Part shown: positions 10,936 through 22,613 of the stretch, piece after piece | Layout of the letters: each line of letters opens with the position of its first letter | Position numbering within the stretch: the first letter of the stretch is position 1 | Assembly (NCBI GenBank): GCA_018806985.1 | Contig: JADANN010000174.1 | Coordinates: 1,314,001 to 1,378,000, forward strand | From: Angiostrongylus vasorum | Taxonomy: Eukaryota; Nematoda; Chromadorea; Rhabditida; Metastrongylidae | DNA: 64,000 bases | Direction of reading: 5' to 3' | Notes under the pieces: generated by a model | What the model was told of the DNA's origin: nothing | Databases searched by the model: none | Seen by the model: the letters and a program-made list of their open reading frames with translations, nothing else | Made by a program: the position numbers and the translations under genes

Positions 10936-11290
10936 TGCGGATAGCACAGTGATAGTGATGTCCTTCACCACGAGCACGGTGCTAGTTCGATTCTGCTCCG
11001 GGCCAACCAAGCCTCTCATCCCCCCCCGGGTAGTGGAATTGGTAGCTGACTTGTCTGGAAAAAATCGCTCTCTGCAATCCAGTTGGGAACGCTCCAGCTA
11101 TCTCAGGACTCAAGGGAGAATTGCTCGACCAGCGTTCATGAGATTCAAGATGAAATGAAAATCCTCAAGCAGCAACCGAAACCACACGTAAAAGTTGGAA
11201 GATCTTTGTGGATAATCGATGCGAGGAAACGAATTGAATGTGAGAAGTGCTGTGATCCGCACAGTAGACGTGAAGACAAGTCGCACAGAA
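10936..11290 (+). mobile_element. SINE-B copy, full length
   Basis: tRNA-derived head: A-box region gatagcacagtgatagtgat and B box ggtgctagttcgattctgc. The body contains ccaaccaagcctctcatcc, gggagaattgctcgaccagc and aagcagcaaccgaa. The conserved 3' end is gagaagtgctgtgatccgca. No long protein is encoded. It forms an inverted pair with the copy starting at 11384. Confidence 0.8.
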
Positions 11291-11383
11291 GAAAAAATAT
11301 GGGGTGATTAGAGGGAAAATTGCACTATTATATTTATCATTTTTAATTGTTTTATTACTCGATTCGACATCATTGTGTCACAC

Positions 11384-11718
11384 TGTGCGGATCCCAGCAC
11401 TTCTTGTATTCGACTCGTTTTCTCGCACCCATCACCACAAAGCTCATTGAATTTTTTTGGTTTTTTTTCATCTTCGTTATGAATATCGTTCGTTCAACAA
11501 TACCGGTCGAGTCGATTGCGCCGGAATCCTGAGATGCCATGCTAAGGCGTTCCCACGTAGAACGGAAGGAGAAAGGTGGTCCAGGACAAGGCTTGTGCTA
11601 TTTTCTTGAGTTCGGGAGATGAACTTTGTAGGCCAATGAGGGCTCGAACCAGGACCTTGGGTAGATCGGGCCGCCCCCCATAAGGAAAGAGACTACTACC
11701 ACTGCGCTACCTCAACTA
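11384..11718 (-). mobile_element. SINE-B copy, inverted partner
   Basis: Minus-strand SINE-B: the 3' end (gtgcggatcccagcacttct) lies at 11384 and the tRNA head at the right, with reverse-complement B box ctcgaaccaggac and A box cactgcgctacctcaac. The body is more diverged than in the neighbour. Fewer than 100 bases separate the two tails. Confidence 0.75.
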
Positions 11719-11719
11719 T

Positions 11720-12865
11720 TATACACGGTTGAAACTTTTACATTTCATAGTCGGATACTTCGTGTTTTATTACTACTTTGCGCGCAAAGGAATTCGTGTT
11801 GACGGACTGCGTTCCAATACTGTACCGTATTAATATATAGCTTCTGTAGTATTAACGATATTAATTTACAATGCAGTGTGTCAAGCAAATTGCATTCTGT
11901 TAATTGTCTTCACTTAAGCTATCTATTAGAACGATGACTATGTATATGCGTTTAGTAGTTCGTGGTCAAATCAAACAGATAAGCCCAATATTGACAGAGT
12001 GAGAACCAGACCAGCTATCCATAAACCATCTTACTCCTAAAACACTGGATAGAGGAAGCTTATTTAGCAGCTGCAGCCAAACACGGTTGTGAATTGAGGG
12101 CACTGATTTTCGCTTGGACTAACTCTTTGACTGACTATATCTTAGGTGGTACAGGTGATCACGTAAGACTATCATCAACATTCTTCATCTTTTGCCATTA
12201 AATTGATAAGAACAGATCTAACATGAAAAGAAGATGATTCTGCTGTAAGGCGTGGTTCATTTCTTCGACAACTAACCTATCTGACGACATCGCTACAATG
12301 ACAGGGTTTGTGTTAGTTCTACTACCACCCGAAGATTACGTTTCCATCGGAGCCTGGTCCACTACTTCACAAACTATGTAATGTGTTATCGAATTTCTGC
12401 TATAGAGAGATTACCGCAGCCTGAATTACCTCTTCCCGAATCTCACTCTGTGGAACTATCCAGAAGCTCCTAGCCCTTCGACCAAATTTTGACCACTCTG
12501 TATAAACTAACGATTCCATTTAGACCGATGCGAACAAAAATTCGCAAATTTTTCCTACTATTGTGAAATTCTAGTATCACATGGATTCAACGAAAAAGTT
12601 TCAAAATTTTTGTTTGAAAAAAGCTTTGTAAATTTCTTTGGCTTCCATGTCAAATAACTAAGTTGAATATATGCTGGAATATGTTTGCTGAATGGCCAGA
12701 CGAATTTTGGTCACGTATGAAGCATGTATTTCTCTCGTGGTCGTGAATGCGTTAAGGCACAGGCAACCATATGCTTTGCTCTCGATACACTTCGAGAATG
12801 AGAAAAGTGAAGTGAAGTGCCGCTAGCATGCCAGATTTGGCTCCAATGCTTAAACAACCCCACAG
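11720..12865. other. Unassigned AT-rich stretch upstream of the nine-exon gene
   Basis: No repeat family member or convincing exon was recognised. It may hold the promoter and 5' exons of the gene that follows. Confidence 0.45.
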
Positions 12866-15320
12866 GAATCCATATATATGCTACTTTGCTCACCGACGGA
12901 GAAAGTGGACGTAGTGGCCGTGTACTGGCTCATGTGCAAGAATGTCATCATGGACATGGTGAATGAATTTATAAACATAAGGCAAATATCTTTCAGAGAT
13001 CAGTTTGTACCACGAACTCTGCTATTCTTCTGGAACCCTTCATTTACACTCGTGTAAAACTTGTTTCACTAGTTTCCACCGAACATTTTAACGGAAATTT
13101 AGATTAGGCTGTTGGAGTTCGCCAACTCTCTACCTTCCGTGTGATGCACAGCCTCAGATTCGCCGATTATATTTTCGGAATTTATCGAAACTCAATTTGG
13201 TTGTGAAGGTCAATTGTGCAGCAACGACTTAACACTCTCTTTCAATCATTTTCTACTTTGTGGTTCCTATGAATGAGTTTTCAGCTAGTGAGTTCGAAGC
13301 CTCATGTCGTGGAGTTGGCTCGCAGTGCTCTTCGCCTCGAACCATGGTCTTCACTTTTCATTGAAGCCAAATTCATGTCCAATAACGTCGGAACCTTTGA
13401 TGTGAATTGCAACTAAGTTCACTTTATACTGGTCCCACGAGTATGACTACCCTTTTCAGTACGCCGATCCGAAAATCTCAGGTTATGCCATGCCAATTTA
13501 CTCGTACACTTTCTCGAAAAATTTCGTAAGTTGTGACCAATCAGAGAAGTGTTTTGTACGAAAACATATCATTTCAGCCATTGGTTGAACACACCTGGAG
13601 TTGAAACTGAAAAAACAACTCGCTTTTTGAATTGAATGTGAAGTTCAACAACAATGTTTTTTCCGCTCCTAACGTGAGTTCTGCAAATTCAGCAGCGAAA
13701 ATCTCCCGCTCAGAATTGCCGATCAATCAGCGTTCAATTGAAATTTGGAAACATCCACACATGTTTCGCTGTAATTGCTCATATACGTTTTCGATTCAAT
13801 TCATTCACTTTCAGATCATTGTTGACTTGCCCGGCAGCGCCTGTTTGGTAGTGTCAGTTCCGAAAGCCGTTCCCATGACGGTGGATGCCGAACCTGTCGA
13901 CTGGGTTGACTCAGGTAGCAAGATCATATTTGAAAAGAATTCACAAAGCAAAACTCTATTTAATTTCTTTTTCATATCTTTTATAGTGAGGTCGCGTGTG
14001 GCGCAGTGGTCGGAGGCGTCACTGCAACCCACACGTGGAGACGATCCCCCGCGCCTATGGCCCACCAAGCCTTCCACCCTACGGGGTCGGCAAAGTGGAA
14101 CCAGACTTGTCTGGGACGATAGCAGCGCTGGCTCGATGCATCGGTAGGCAGCCGCGAGTCAATGTAAAGAGCAGATATGCATTCATTCACCTCCAGCGAT
14201 ACCTAATGCACTCGGAATTCATGGCGCATCCCTCACGGATTAATCAACGCCGAAAGCTTTATCCTTTTTTATCCTTTTATCTGTTATAGTGGTACAGCGA
14301 TCCAGTGCAAAATACATGTATCGATTTTCACTGACAGTGAGCATAAAGAATCTCTTCTGAATAGGATCACTGTGTATTTGAAATGCGCAGTAGTCCCACT
14401 CCTGCAGTGCTTATTTGCGGTAGTTAACATATTTTAAAGACTATGAACCCGTTTCAGACACGAAAACTGCAGTGCGGTTCAACATGTATGAACTTTCCCA
14501 TGCCGGCATTAGCACAGGAAATGAAAGGTAGGAATTTTTCACATAGGCTTACTCGTCAGCTTGTATACTTTGAAATGCCCAACTTTCAAAGAATTTCAGC
14601 TGCTGGTTTAGTAATCTCATGAATGACAACAGTAATCCGACAAGTGAAGTCGCACCCAAATATAACCATGTAAAGGTAGGATGGAACTCCTGATTTCGGT
14701 TTTTTTATTGTTTATTTTATTTGATCTGTTTTCACGTCTACTGTGCGGGTCCCAACACTTCTCACATCCAATTCGTTACCTCGCATCCATCATCTACGAA
14801 GGTCTTCCAAGTTTTTGCATGTGGCTTCGGTTGCTGCTTGAGGATATCCATTTCACCTTTAGTGTCGTAGAATGCTGGTCGAGCAATTCTCCCCAGGAGT
14901 CCTGAGCCCAGTTGGATTGCAGAGAGTGATTTTTTCCCAGACAAGTCCAGCCCCCACTTTCCCGATCCCGAAAGGATGAGAGGCAGAGTTGGTCCGGAGC
15001 GGAATCGAACAGCACCATGCTCGTGATGACGGATATCACTGTGCATTTATTCAATCTAATTAACAAGCCACGTTTTGAGATTCAAGAGCTCAGTCAATTG
15101 GTGGTCGTCTTGCATCTTCTACTTTTAATACTTATAGCTTTTAATCTTCCTCTAATTTAGCTAGTAACGATACAATAAATGGAGTGGTCACTGGACAATT
15201 GATTTTCATTGATAATGTTTCCTAGTAGTTTTTTCACTTCTATGTCTTTCCTAGATTACCACTGATAAGCACGTGATCACAAAGGAAGAGCTCATTCCGA
15301 CATTTGGAAGTGCTAATTGA
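12866..15320 (+). CDS. Unrecognised gene of nine or ten exons, C-terminal part complete
   Basis: Nine exons join in frame without a stop: 12997-13051, 13103-13208, 13285-13401, 13460-13525, 13693-13770, 13815-13914, 14458-14527, 14600-14675 and 15255-15320 (stop TGA). Each has GT/AG borders, mostly TTTCAG acceptors, and the phases agree throughout. A possible earlier exon (12866-12958) joins only if a non-standard acceptor is used. The product has about 245 visible residues with paired cysteines (GCWSSP...LPCD, then NCRSISV, HTCF, GSACLVVSVP), consistent with a beta-rich extracellular region. The C-VVSV spacing faintly recalls the ectodomain of SID-1/CHUP-type RNA transporters, but no transmembrane part is visible, so I do not name it. 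Intron 6 contains a SINE-A and the last intron a SINE-B. Confidence 0.65.
13993..14280 (+). mobile_element. SINE-A copy in an intron
   Basis: Full-length plus-strand SINE-A with an intact A box (tggcgcagtgg), a degenerate B box (gagacgatcccc) and a tttatccttttttatcc tail. It lies between the exons ending at 13914 and starting at 14458. Confidence 0.9.
14731..15050 (-). mobile_element. SINE-B copy in the last intron
   Basis: Minus-strand SINE-B, 3' end ctgtgcgggtcccaacactt at the left and B box gcggaatcgaacagcacc near 15000 at the right. It lies between the exons ending at 14675 and starting at 15255. Confidence 0.85.
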
Positions 15321-16050
15321 GACACTGGAAGGACAGTTAATAGCAACCAGATTTTTTCAGGTGGATTCAGATTTGAAGGCAACTCAACGACAAGATTTTT
15401 CACAGCGAAATGAGTGGGTGGCTTCGACTTTATATGCGTACAGAGATCATATTCTATATAAGTTAGTTATATACACTACGTTATTTCTAGGTCCCAGTGG
15501 TGTGGATTATGTGTGTCGGCATGGATAGTAACAGAGTTCTTATTTTAGGTCTGAACCTGTTGCGGAACGAAGTGCAAATATCAACGTCGAGCAAGAAGCA
15601 ACACCTTGTGGAGGTCATTAATAGACTGTTGAAGTTATGAAGTGAAGTAGACGCACAATCGCCAAGAAAATAAAATTCTTAACTGCTCAGCTGCCGCTGA
15701 GAGCCGGCTTACGAATCCACTAGTTTTGCCGCTCCAACAGAGAAACGTGACTATTGACGGACAGCAAAAGAGTTCCTCTCTACACCACTGACATATCATC
15801 CATAAAGAGTTTTCAGAATATCACAGCTATTCTTAGAAGTGCTATGCGATGTCCCGACCAATTCAATTTCTGATAAATCAACCTTTGTGTTGGGGTAATT
15901 TATGGGGAATTATCTTGAAAAGGTAGTTCTTCGTCCAGCGTCCACTGCACTATATGGAGAGCATTTACATTCATGCCGTAGCCATGAAAAGACCGGTTGG
16001 TGAGGTCACATCCAGGTATATGTGTTCACTAATGACACCTCATTGCACTG
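15321..16050. other. 3' flank of the nine-exon gene
   Basis: Open stretches at 15490-15640 give plausible frames on both sides of a ttattttag acceptor-like site, for example one reading PVVWIMCVGMDSNRVLI. They could be exons of an alternative 3' end of the preceding gene. Phase agreement could not be established. Confidence 0.3.
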
Positions 16051-16057
16051 CGTTATA

Positions 16058-16239
16058 TCATTTATTTAACGGGAGAAAAAATAGGAATGGGAATTGTAGG
16101 TCTGCAGTTACAATTTCTACTTCTGATGACATCTTTCTCATGACCTCAATCTTCTCAGACAGCGCCAAATTCTGAGCAATCTCCAGCACAGTGATTATGG
16201 AGAACTCTTTCATCATTGGAGGGAAGACAACGTTGTTAT
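16058..16239 (-). CDS. Possible terminal exon, unrecognised product
   Basis: A good minus-strand acceptor (tgctttccag) is followed by 59 codons and a stop. The frame begins DNNVVFPPMMKEFSIITVLE and continues with a charged helical stretch and a hydrophobic C-terminus (FPFLFFLPLNK). No repeat overlaps it. No other exon of the gene was found. Confidence 0.3.
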
Positions 16240-17099
16240 CTGGAAAGCAATCAGTTTCCGAATTTAGTCCACATTGGTCTAAGTGAACTCCTTTGAATGC
16301 TCCAGATAACTTCATTTAGGTCTATCATTTGATAAAATTAACGATAAGACTGAGCTGAAGTGGAGGGGACGATCGGTTTAGAAAGCTTACAGAAACATCA
16401 AAGCTGTAAAAAACAGAACAAAAAAGATCTCGTTTCTTGCTCAGATATAGATTCTACGTCAGAAGTGTAAAACATCACTTTCTGGGATATCAACTACGGT
16501 ATAGAGAAGACGCTTCTTAAGGACAATCGACGTGCAAACATCGTTAATGACTTGTTCGCATCAAGTGTCAAACACACAGTAAAAGCGCAGGTCACCAAGT
16601 CGATGATCAGATTTTGTTATGATGATCTTAGAGGGAAAGATATGGCATTCTTTATATCTTTCGATCAAGTAAAATTCGCTGGATTAGTCTAGCAACTGAG
16701 GCTAATGAAAAATTTGGAGGCATCTTCTCGAGTTCGCTGACGTTCAACGAGGAGACTTGCGATACAGATGATATCGTTGATTTATACCACATCAATATCC
16801 TGTGTACGATTTGATAGTTAAATTACTTGGACGACACAAGCCGTGGTTTAGGATTTCTCCCTTCTCTTGCGTGTTAGGAGCTATTCTTTGTCTCATTTGC
16901 TGGTTTGTTATCTGAAAATGGTGAGAAGTCCGAACACGCTTCTAAGGGTCTATCATTTTGCGTTTGTTTAGAATTTTAACACTATGGAAGCAATGCCTTT
17001 ATAAATCAACCGTTATTTAACCTTCGTATAAAGAGCCAGTATTTTTTTTAACTATTTGTGAGTTAACACGTGGTTGTTACAAAAATTTGTTCGGATGAC

Positions 17100-18330
17100 A
17101 CTTGGACGCTTTCACCTTCTTCAGATCCTGATTAGTTCAGCGGATTGTCCAGGCTGTTGAATCCTGCGATGTGAGTCTTCTTAGTCACATCGAGACGAAT
17201 CCAGTGGAGCAGCACCGCTCGAATGAAATACCACTAAACTTAGTGAACGAACGGTAAAAGTACATAACACTGACCTGAGAGAAGCCGAAAGAAAACTGGC
17301 TTCTATGCTACGCCATCAAATCCTAGCGAGGCTAAGCAATGAAACCATACTGGTTCATTACCTCTCCTCTCACCCTTCACACACTAAAAAGGCACTTGTG
17401 AGAAACATGTTTCGTGATGAAGCAAGTGTGTGCACTGGAAAAAGAGTACACGGAGGAATCTGCGGAGTTGAAGTGAACAACAGCTATTTCTAATGGCTGC
17501 GAAGCGATAGCTACTCTGGATAGGTTCAGAGAAAAACCAAGTCTCCGAAGGACAAGTCTAGGGAAAATTAGATGCCCAATGCTCCTTATCTTTGACGAAG
17601 TAATTGCAGCTATAAAAAGTTGCTTAAAAAGGACTTGTTTAGAGAAATCGTTAGAAGTGATTGAAATTCCACAGAAGATTCAAAGACGCCAGCTAGTTCG
17701 TAACCGCCTATATGAGCGTCTATGTACAATGCAAAACTGCATAATATGACCTGACCGTAGAGGCGATGATTGCATCATGAGTTTGGGCACGGTTTATCTG
17801 ATCTCTTGTATAGCGTGTAAGGACGACTACTTTCGCGAAACGGGTAGACCACTTGGCGTCCGTATAATAGAGTACTCAGTTGGGATACTTAAATTCAAAC
17901 AAAACACTGCACTAGGGACGCATAGTACTCACAGACGTAACGGGGAAGATTTTGAAATAGAATTCATAATCCTCGCACAAAAATCTAAAACTCCAGGGCG
18001 AGAAAGTCTTAAAGTGTTCTGGATAAACTCCATAAATCAAGAAGGAAACTGAAGGAGTGCCCTGTGATCACGCGTGACCTCGCGCCATACCTCAGGATGT
18101 TTTTTCGACACCAACCAGGCACATTTTTCCCCCATGTAAAGCTCTGTCCGAACACCATGTAATAATAATTGGAGGATTCATATACAACAAAACAGCGAGT
18201 GCTCAAGAGAACCTGTTTAATACACAAACAAACAGTAATGTATTACGTTTTATCCGCTGAGGTTATGTTAGCATTTGAATGAGTGGATTGTCAATTCCAC
18301 TTTTCCCGGCTCTGAATTGGACTAAATAAA
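17100..18330 (+). mobile_element. Penelope-like element PLE-1, endonuclease part
   Basis: The plus strand encodes the connector and GIY-YIG endonuclease of a PLE. From 17305: HYLSSHPSHTKKALVRNMF. Near 17650: EVIEIPQKIQRRQLVRNRLY. From 17777: SLGTVYLISCIACKDDYFRE, then TGRPLGVRI. The usual Y-x-G-E-T-G-R-P-L appears as YFRETGRPL. The RT domain is missing and frames are broken. A degenerate ribozyme-like block lies in minus orientation at about 17104-17137, and a partial plus-strand one (cccggctctgaattgg) at about 18308, so the ends may be inverted as in PLE-4. Confidence 0.75.
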
Positions 18331-18399
18331 CCTTAATGTAAAACTTTGTGTTGTTCATTAAAAATCACAACAAATCATCGTCTTATTGTACTGTTTATT

Positions 18400-20360
18400 A
18401 AAAGTAGCTGACGTTTCAGAGGGTTTCGCTTCCTTCAGATCCTGGAAATCTCAACTTAACTGTAATCTAGTCAGCCAAATACCTCCATAACTTCAGAAGA
18501 AAGTCATGAAACCTAGATTTCAATGGCTGTGGAAACAAAATGCCTTCATCGCAAACTCACCGCTTTCCATTTGGCCTTTCATCTGGTATTCCACATGAAG
18601 AGCAACCGTACAGAGTTTGCATGAATGGGTAATATGCCTTTCCCGTGTTAAAATATCACTCTGAGATAATGTGTGAGATCAAACATGATAACGAGGCATT
18701 CCTCAATGCGGTTCATTTTTGGATCCTTGGAGTCCGTAATGCTTCGAAGGGTTCAAGCGCTGAAGTTGCAGACTGCTGTGCAAGGATGTTCACTTCTATT
18801 TCAAAATCTTCATCGCTGTGCCTTTGTATCTCTTGCGCGTCTAGTAGAGTATTTGCTCTAAGTTTACCGACTAGGTGTTGTTTCATACGGACGCACAGTA
18901 GTGTTTCGGCGCGTTTCGCCAAAGTATTCCTCGAAGAGTGCGCTACAAGAGATCAAACAAACCGTAGCCGAACTAATGCCGATACAGCTCTCTACCGTTA
19001 AGGCATATTATGATATTTTGCGTTGCGCACAGACGGTCGTACTGGTGGTTCGAACTAGCTGAGATCTAAGAATGTTTGAGGATGTTTCAATCACTGTTAG
19101 CAAATTCTCTAGAGCGGCTTCTTTTAATCATCCATTAGAAATGAAGGGGAGAGTAAACGGAACCTTATTTTCGATAGACATATTGTTTGGGGCTTTGGTT
19201 TCTTCCTCTAAAGTTATCGTGAGTAGCTATCGCTTCGAAACCAGTAGAAAGGTTGTTTTTCACGGGAAGTACAGAGATTTCTCTTTCCCCTCTCTTTCTC
19301 TGCCACACTGATGGCTCTTCGAAGCACGTTTCTGTGAAGCACTCTTTTTGTGTAAAGGATGATAAGCGAGGTTATGCTTTTGTTACGTGGCTCTGGGTAC
19401 AATTTGGTGATATGGCAGTTTTTGAACAGGTTTCTGAGAGCGTTCAAAACAGATGCCAGCCTTTCTTTGACTTCTCCAGGGTGAAATTTATGTACTCTAG
19501 CTGTATATTGAACAACTCAAAACATTTATCCATTTTTTTCTGGTGTGGAGCAAATGGCAAAACTATCTATCTAGTCATCTATGTATCTATAGTAGAGTAG
19601 TGGTAGGTGATCCATTCCTAGTGCTTTCACCTTAGATTTAAAAGCAATGGCATGGCTTCGTGTAGACGCTGTCCCATTGCTTACTCTCTCGCTTGCGCAA
19701 AATACTTCTTGGAACCATCCAAAAAACTGAGCAGATTAGTCATGTAGTCGTAAGGTGCTTTTAATCAAGAAGCTATACATTTTTTACTACTTTTTCATGT
19801 TCCATAAGGAGTTGGAGAATGGCTTGCATAGCGGAGTCATTCGACACGTTTGTATAGCGAGCGTTAACGTCGAAAGACTCCATCACGTTCGCGATGTTAG
19901 GGCACGCCTTCCCTAAACGATCCAAGAAGACCTGGGTTTTTATAAGATGAGCGGGGATGTGTTGTGTAAGGATTGTGTTTTAAAAGCCATGGTATTCCAT
20001 GCTCTGGTCCATCAATAGGGTGTCGATGTGTCTAACCTTGAATAATGATGGATCGGTAGACAGAAACACAAGAACTTATGGAATCTTAAGATTTCCATGT
20101 GGCTCCTTTTTATGATAGTAGCAAAACAACACCTGTTTGATGAATCGCTTGAGCTGATGCGCCAACGTCGAACTTTGAGTTCTAAGAAATTTCTAACTAA
20201 TCTTGGAGCTTGCGAGGCTCTGAAGATGTGTAGAAAAAAAGTGATGTTTGGGATAACAGACCATTTGTAGTGGCTACCGACTCTACTCCAGCTCCATGGT
20301 TGAAAAGAATTTGATATCACAACGGAAGAGCCACTGCTGTCAAAGTTCGATATTAGCATA
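18400..20360 (-). mobile_element. Penelope-like element PLE-2, RT plus GIY-YIG, decayed
   Basis: Reading the minus strand downwards: an N-terminal region (20359-20012, ending RNFLELKVRRWR and beyond), RT motif A at about 19870 (VMESFDVNARYTNVSNDSAM), an AMGQR-like motif B remnant, the RT catalytic motif LLYYRYIDD near 19600, and a GIY-YIG region at 18960-18660 (ATVCLISC, then FGETRRN, then DEDFEIEVNILAQQS). A ribozyme-like terminal repeat lies at 18407-18445. Several stops and frameshifts make it inactive. PLEs copy themselves by RT-primed integration, with the GIY-YIG nuclease thought to nick the target. Confidence 0.85.
18407..18445 (-). ncRNA. Degenerate hammerhead ribozyme in PLE-2 terminal repeat
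   Basis: On the minus strand the order is CCAGGAT, CTGAAGGA (one extra base against the CUGANGA core), a disrupted stem II, then GAAACGTC and AGCTAC. Stem I can still pair (GAU/AGC side). The insertion in the core and the lost stem II suggest a decayed ribozyme. Confidence 0.45.
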
Positions 20361-22120
20361 CGAAATCTGTAATATCTGACTATTAATTCGATATCCGCCT
20401 CCGGTTATTCCTGTCGTGTGACTATAAACTGAAGAACCGGCTCAATGTGTAACTAGGTAGTGAAAGAAGTGAAGCGAACTGATGGGATAATGAGTCGTTT
20501 CTTTTGCTTAGTTTTTCCTTTGCTTAAAACTGTATCTCTTATTATTGTTCCTCTATAGTATGCCATCGTTTCAACTGACCTTCTTCGCTTATTGACGTCT
20601 TGGTTAAATTTCGTGCTTTGTTTAGTTTTCAGCACCGATTTGCACATTCGTGAATTCCATATAAATTCTTCATCAGCTCTATTTAATAACGTGGTTTGTT
20701 GGGAAGATATAGAGCACCTTTAATGGAAATCTAGATGAGCGGGATTTAAGGACATTATCACGAAAAGGGTTTGCAACTTTTATCAAGACTACCTTTACAC
20801 ATTCACGTCGGCGAGCATTGAAATCAATGCATACATGTGCGAAAATATTCACGCTTCTCAATTTAAGCAAAGATATCTTGACTTAAAGTGATTTTTATTT
20901 ATTAGCTTAAAGATCGGTGAAATAGATAGAAGTTCGTTAAGAAGTTGTGAACTTTCCATTTCACCTAAACGAAATCCTGGTTTTTCGACTTCACAGAACT
21001 TTCCTCTATTTTTTGGTTTTCTCGTTGGGTGTCGCACGTCAAGCTCAAAAAAAGCAACGAAGTGATTGATAAGTGAGATATCGTCTAAGAGAACATAGTG
21101 ATATTTCAGACGAGCACCTTTCTATTACTTATGTTATCACTCTTAGGCTCATTGTTAGTGCTGACAGCTCACCTATTTTCCCTCCTGGGCCAATAATTGT
21201 GAGGAAATACTCGTTGAAATTCAGCTCTGCTTCAACACAGTTGTTCTATTTTCATCTACTTCTTCTTACAACTTCACCGACAAGCACAAGTGCAGCGTGT
21301 CACATCAAAACGACTACTGTCTAGAAACTTTCGTCTCATCGCAAGAAGTGGAGCTGAGCACAACGTCATCGAGGAAACGCAGAGCTCGGAGAACACAGTT
21401 CTGGTTGTGACAGGCGGCGTACACTGCGTTCCGATGGCGGTGCGACCGACACCTGTTGTGGACGATGTGTGACAGAACTGCGACCGTTACCAGTTTCGTG
21501 TAACAAACAAATGTTTCATCGAACTTGTTTGGATTGAAAAAGTGACGCTGTTTTGTTTTTCTTACGATCTGTCGCAGTCGTCAAATCACGGTGATGTCAA
21601 TTATATACAACGGTTTGAGAATAGCACTTCTTTGAAATGATTTATTCCTCAGAGAACATCGGAACTTCTCGTGATTTTGCTGTTCAGTTTTACATCGGTC
21701 TCCCATAACTCACTAAGATTAGTGAAAACAGCGGAGAATTACTAGCCATTAAAGGGTTAAAAATGCAAAGCCTCATAAGAAATTTCAACTTAAACGTCAA
21801 AGAGAAAGCTTCACCATCCAGAATAGGATTGGGATGAAACTAGGAAGGCGAATTTTCTCCTTTCTGTTTTAAATTAAATTTTGCTCCCGTTTAGCTGAAA
21901 TGCTCCTAATTCTTCCTCAACTAGACAAGAAATAAAGCGTTTTGTCCGCAGTTTTCTTTTTAAAACTTTTAAAAAACTTCACAAGAGAGTTTTTGTGCAT
22001 TAATTTTGGATACCCTTCATCTTGAAGCCACCATTGTCAAATATCTACTGACACTATCATATCTTCTAGGAATCGCTTGTTCAGACATAAGAATCTTCAT
22101 TTTATCTCAGAGTAAGGTCA
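20361..22120. other. Unassigned stretch with possible Cys-rich frame
   Basis: At 21295-21540 two overlapping plus frames look protein-like after a cagCGTGTC acceptor-like site. One holds a basic run RKRRARR. The other holds DTCCGR, then a C-x5-H-x2-C motif (CNKQMFHRTC) before a stop. They could be parts of a small exon or chance frames. No repeat family was recognised in the rest. Confidence 0.25.
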
Positions 22121-22125
22121 GACAG

Positions 22126-22396
22126 GGGGCGAGTGCAGCGCAGTGGTCAAAGGGGCACCCTGGAATGCACATGGGATCGATCTCGGCGAGCCACCAAGCC
22201 TTCCATCCATCCGGGCTTCGCAAATTGGTACCTGACTTGTCTGGGAGGATAGCAGCACTGGCTCGGTACATCGGTAGACCACCACGAGTCATTGTAAAGG
22301 TCAGATATGCATCCAATTACCCTTAGCGATGCTTAAAAAACTCGAATGCATGGCGCATCCCTCAGGGATAGATCAAAGTCGAGAGCTTTTTTAAAG
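22126..22396 (+). mobile_element. SINE-A copy
   Basis: Plus-strand SINE-A with A box (agcgcagtgg), B box region (gggatcgatctcgg), body and a short tail gagctttttt. It ends directly at an acceptor-like aaag, where an open frame begins. Confidence 0.85.
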
Positions 22397-22613
22397 GTCA
22401 GGAATTGTTCTTGGCTTTCTTGTTTTGGCTTCGGCACTGGTGAACATCACGTATTACTCGAGTGAGGATTATGGATGCACGAGTTGTGGCGAGCCGAGCA
22501 GGCAATACGCCACAACTGGTGCATTTCGTCTGGTAGCCACCGCTTTCCTTCAGGGTCATCGTGTGACCCCATTCTTCATGATGGATATCGTTCTAACCGA
22601 TGTCATTCGCTGA
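22397..22613 (+). CDS. Possible exon with signal-like segment, next to SINE-A tail
   Basis: Immediately after the SINE-A tail (gcttttttaaag) an open frame starts SGIVLGFLVLASALVNITYY, a hydrophobic segment like a signal peptide or membrane helix. It then reads SSEDYGCTSCGEPSRQY and stops at 22613. The pyrimidine-rich end of the SINE would serve as the splice acceptor tract. No partner exon was found and the family is unknown. Confidence 0.25.

Noticed and set aside
18645..19001. 118-codon plus frame as a gene
   Set aside because: It is antisense to the PLE-2 GIY-YIG region, which carries the conserved motifs.
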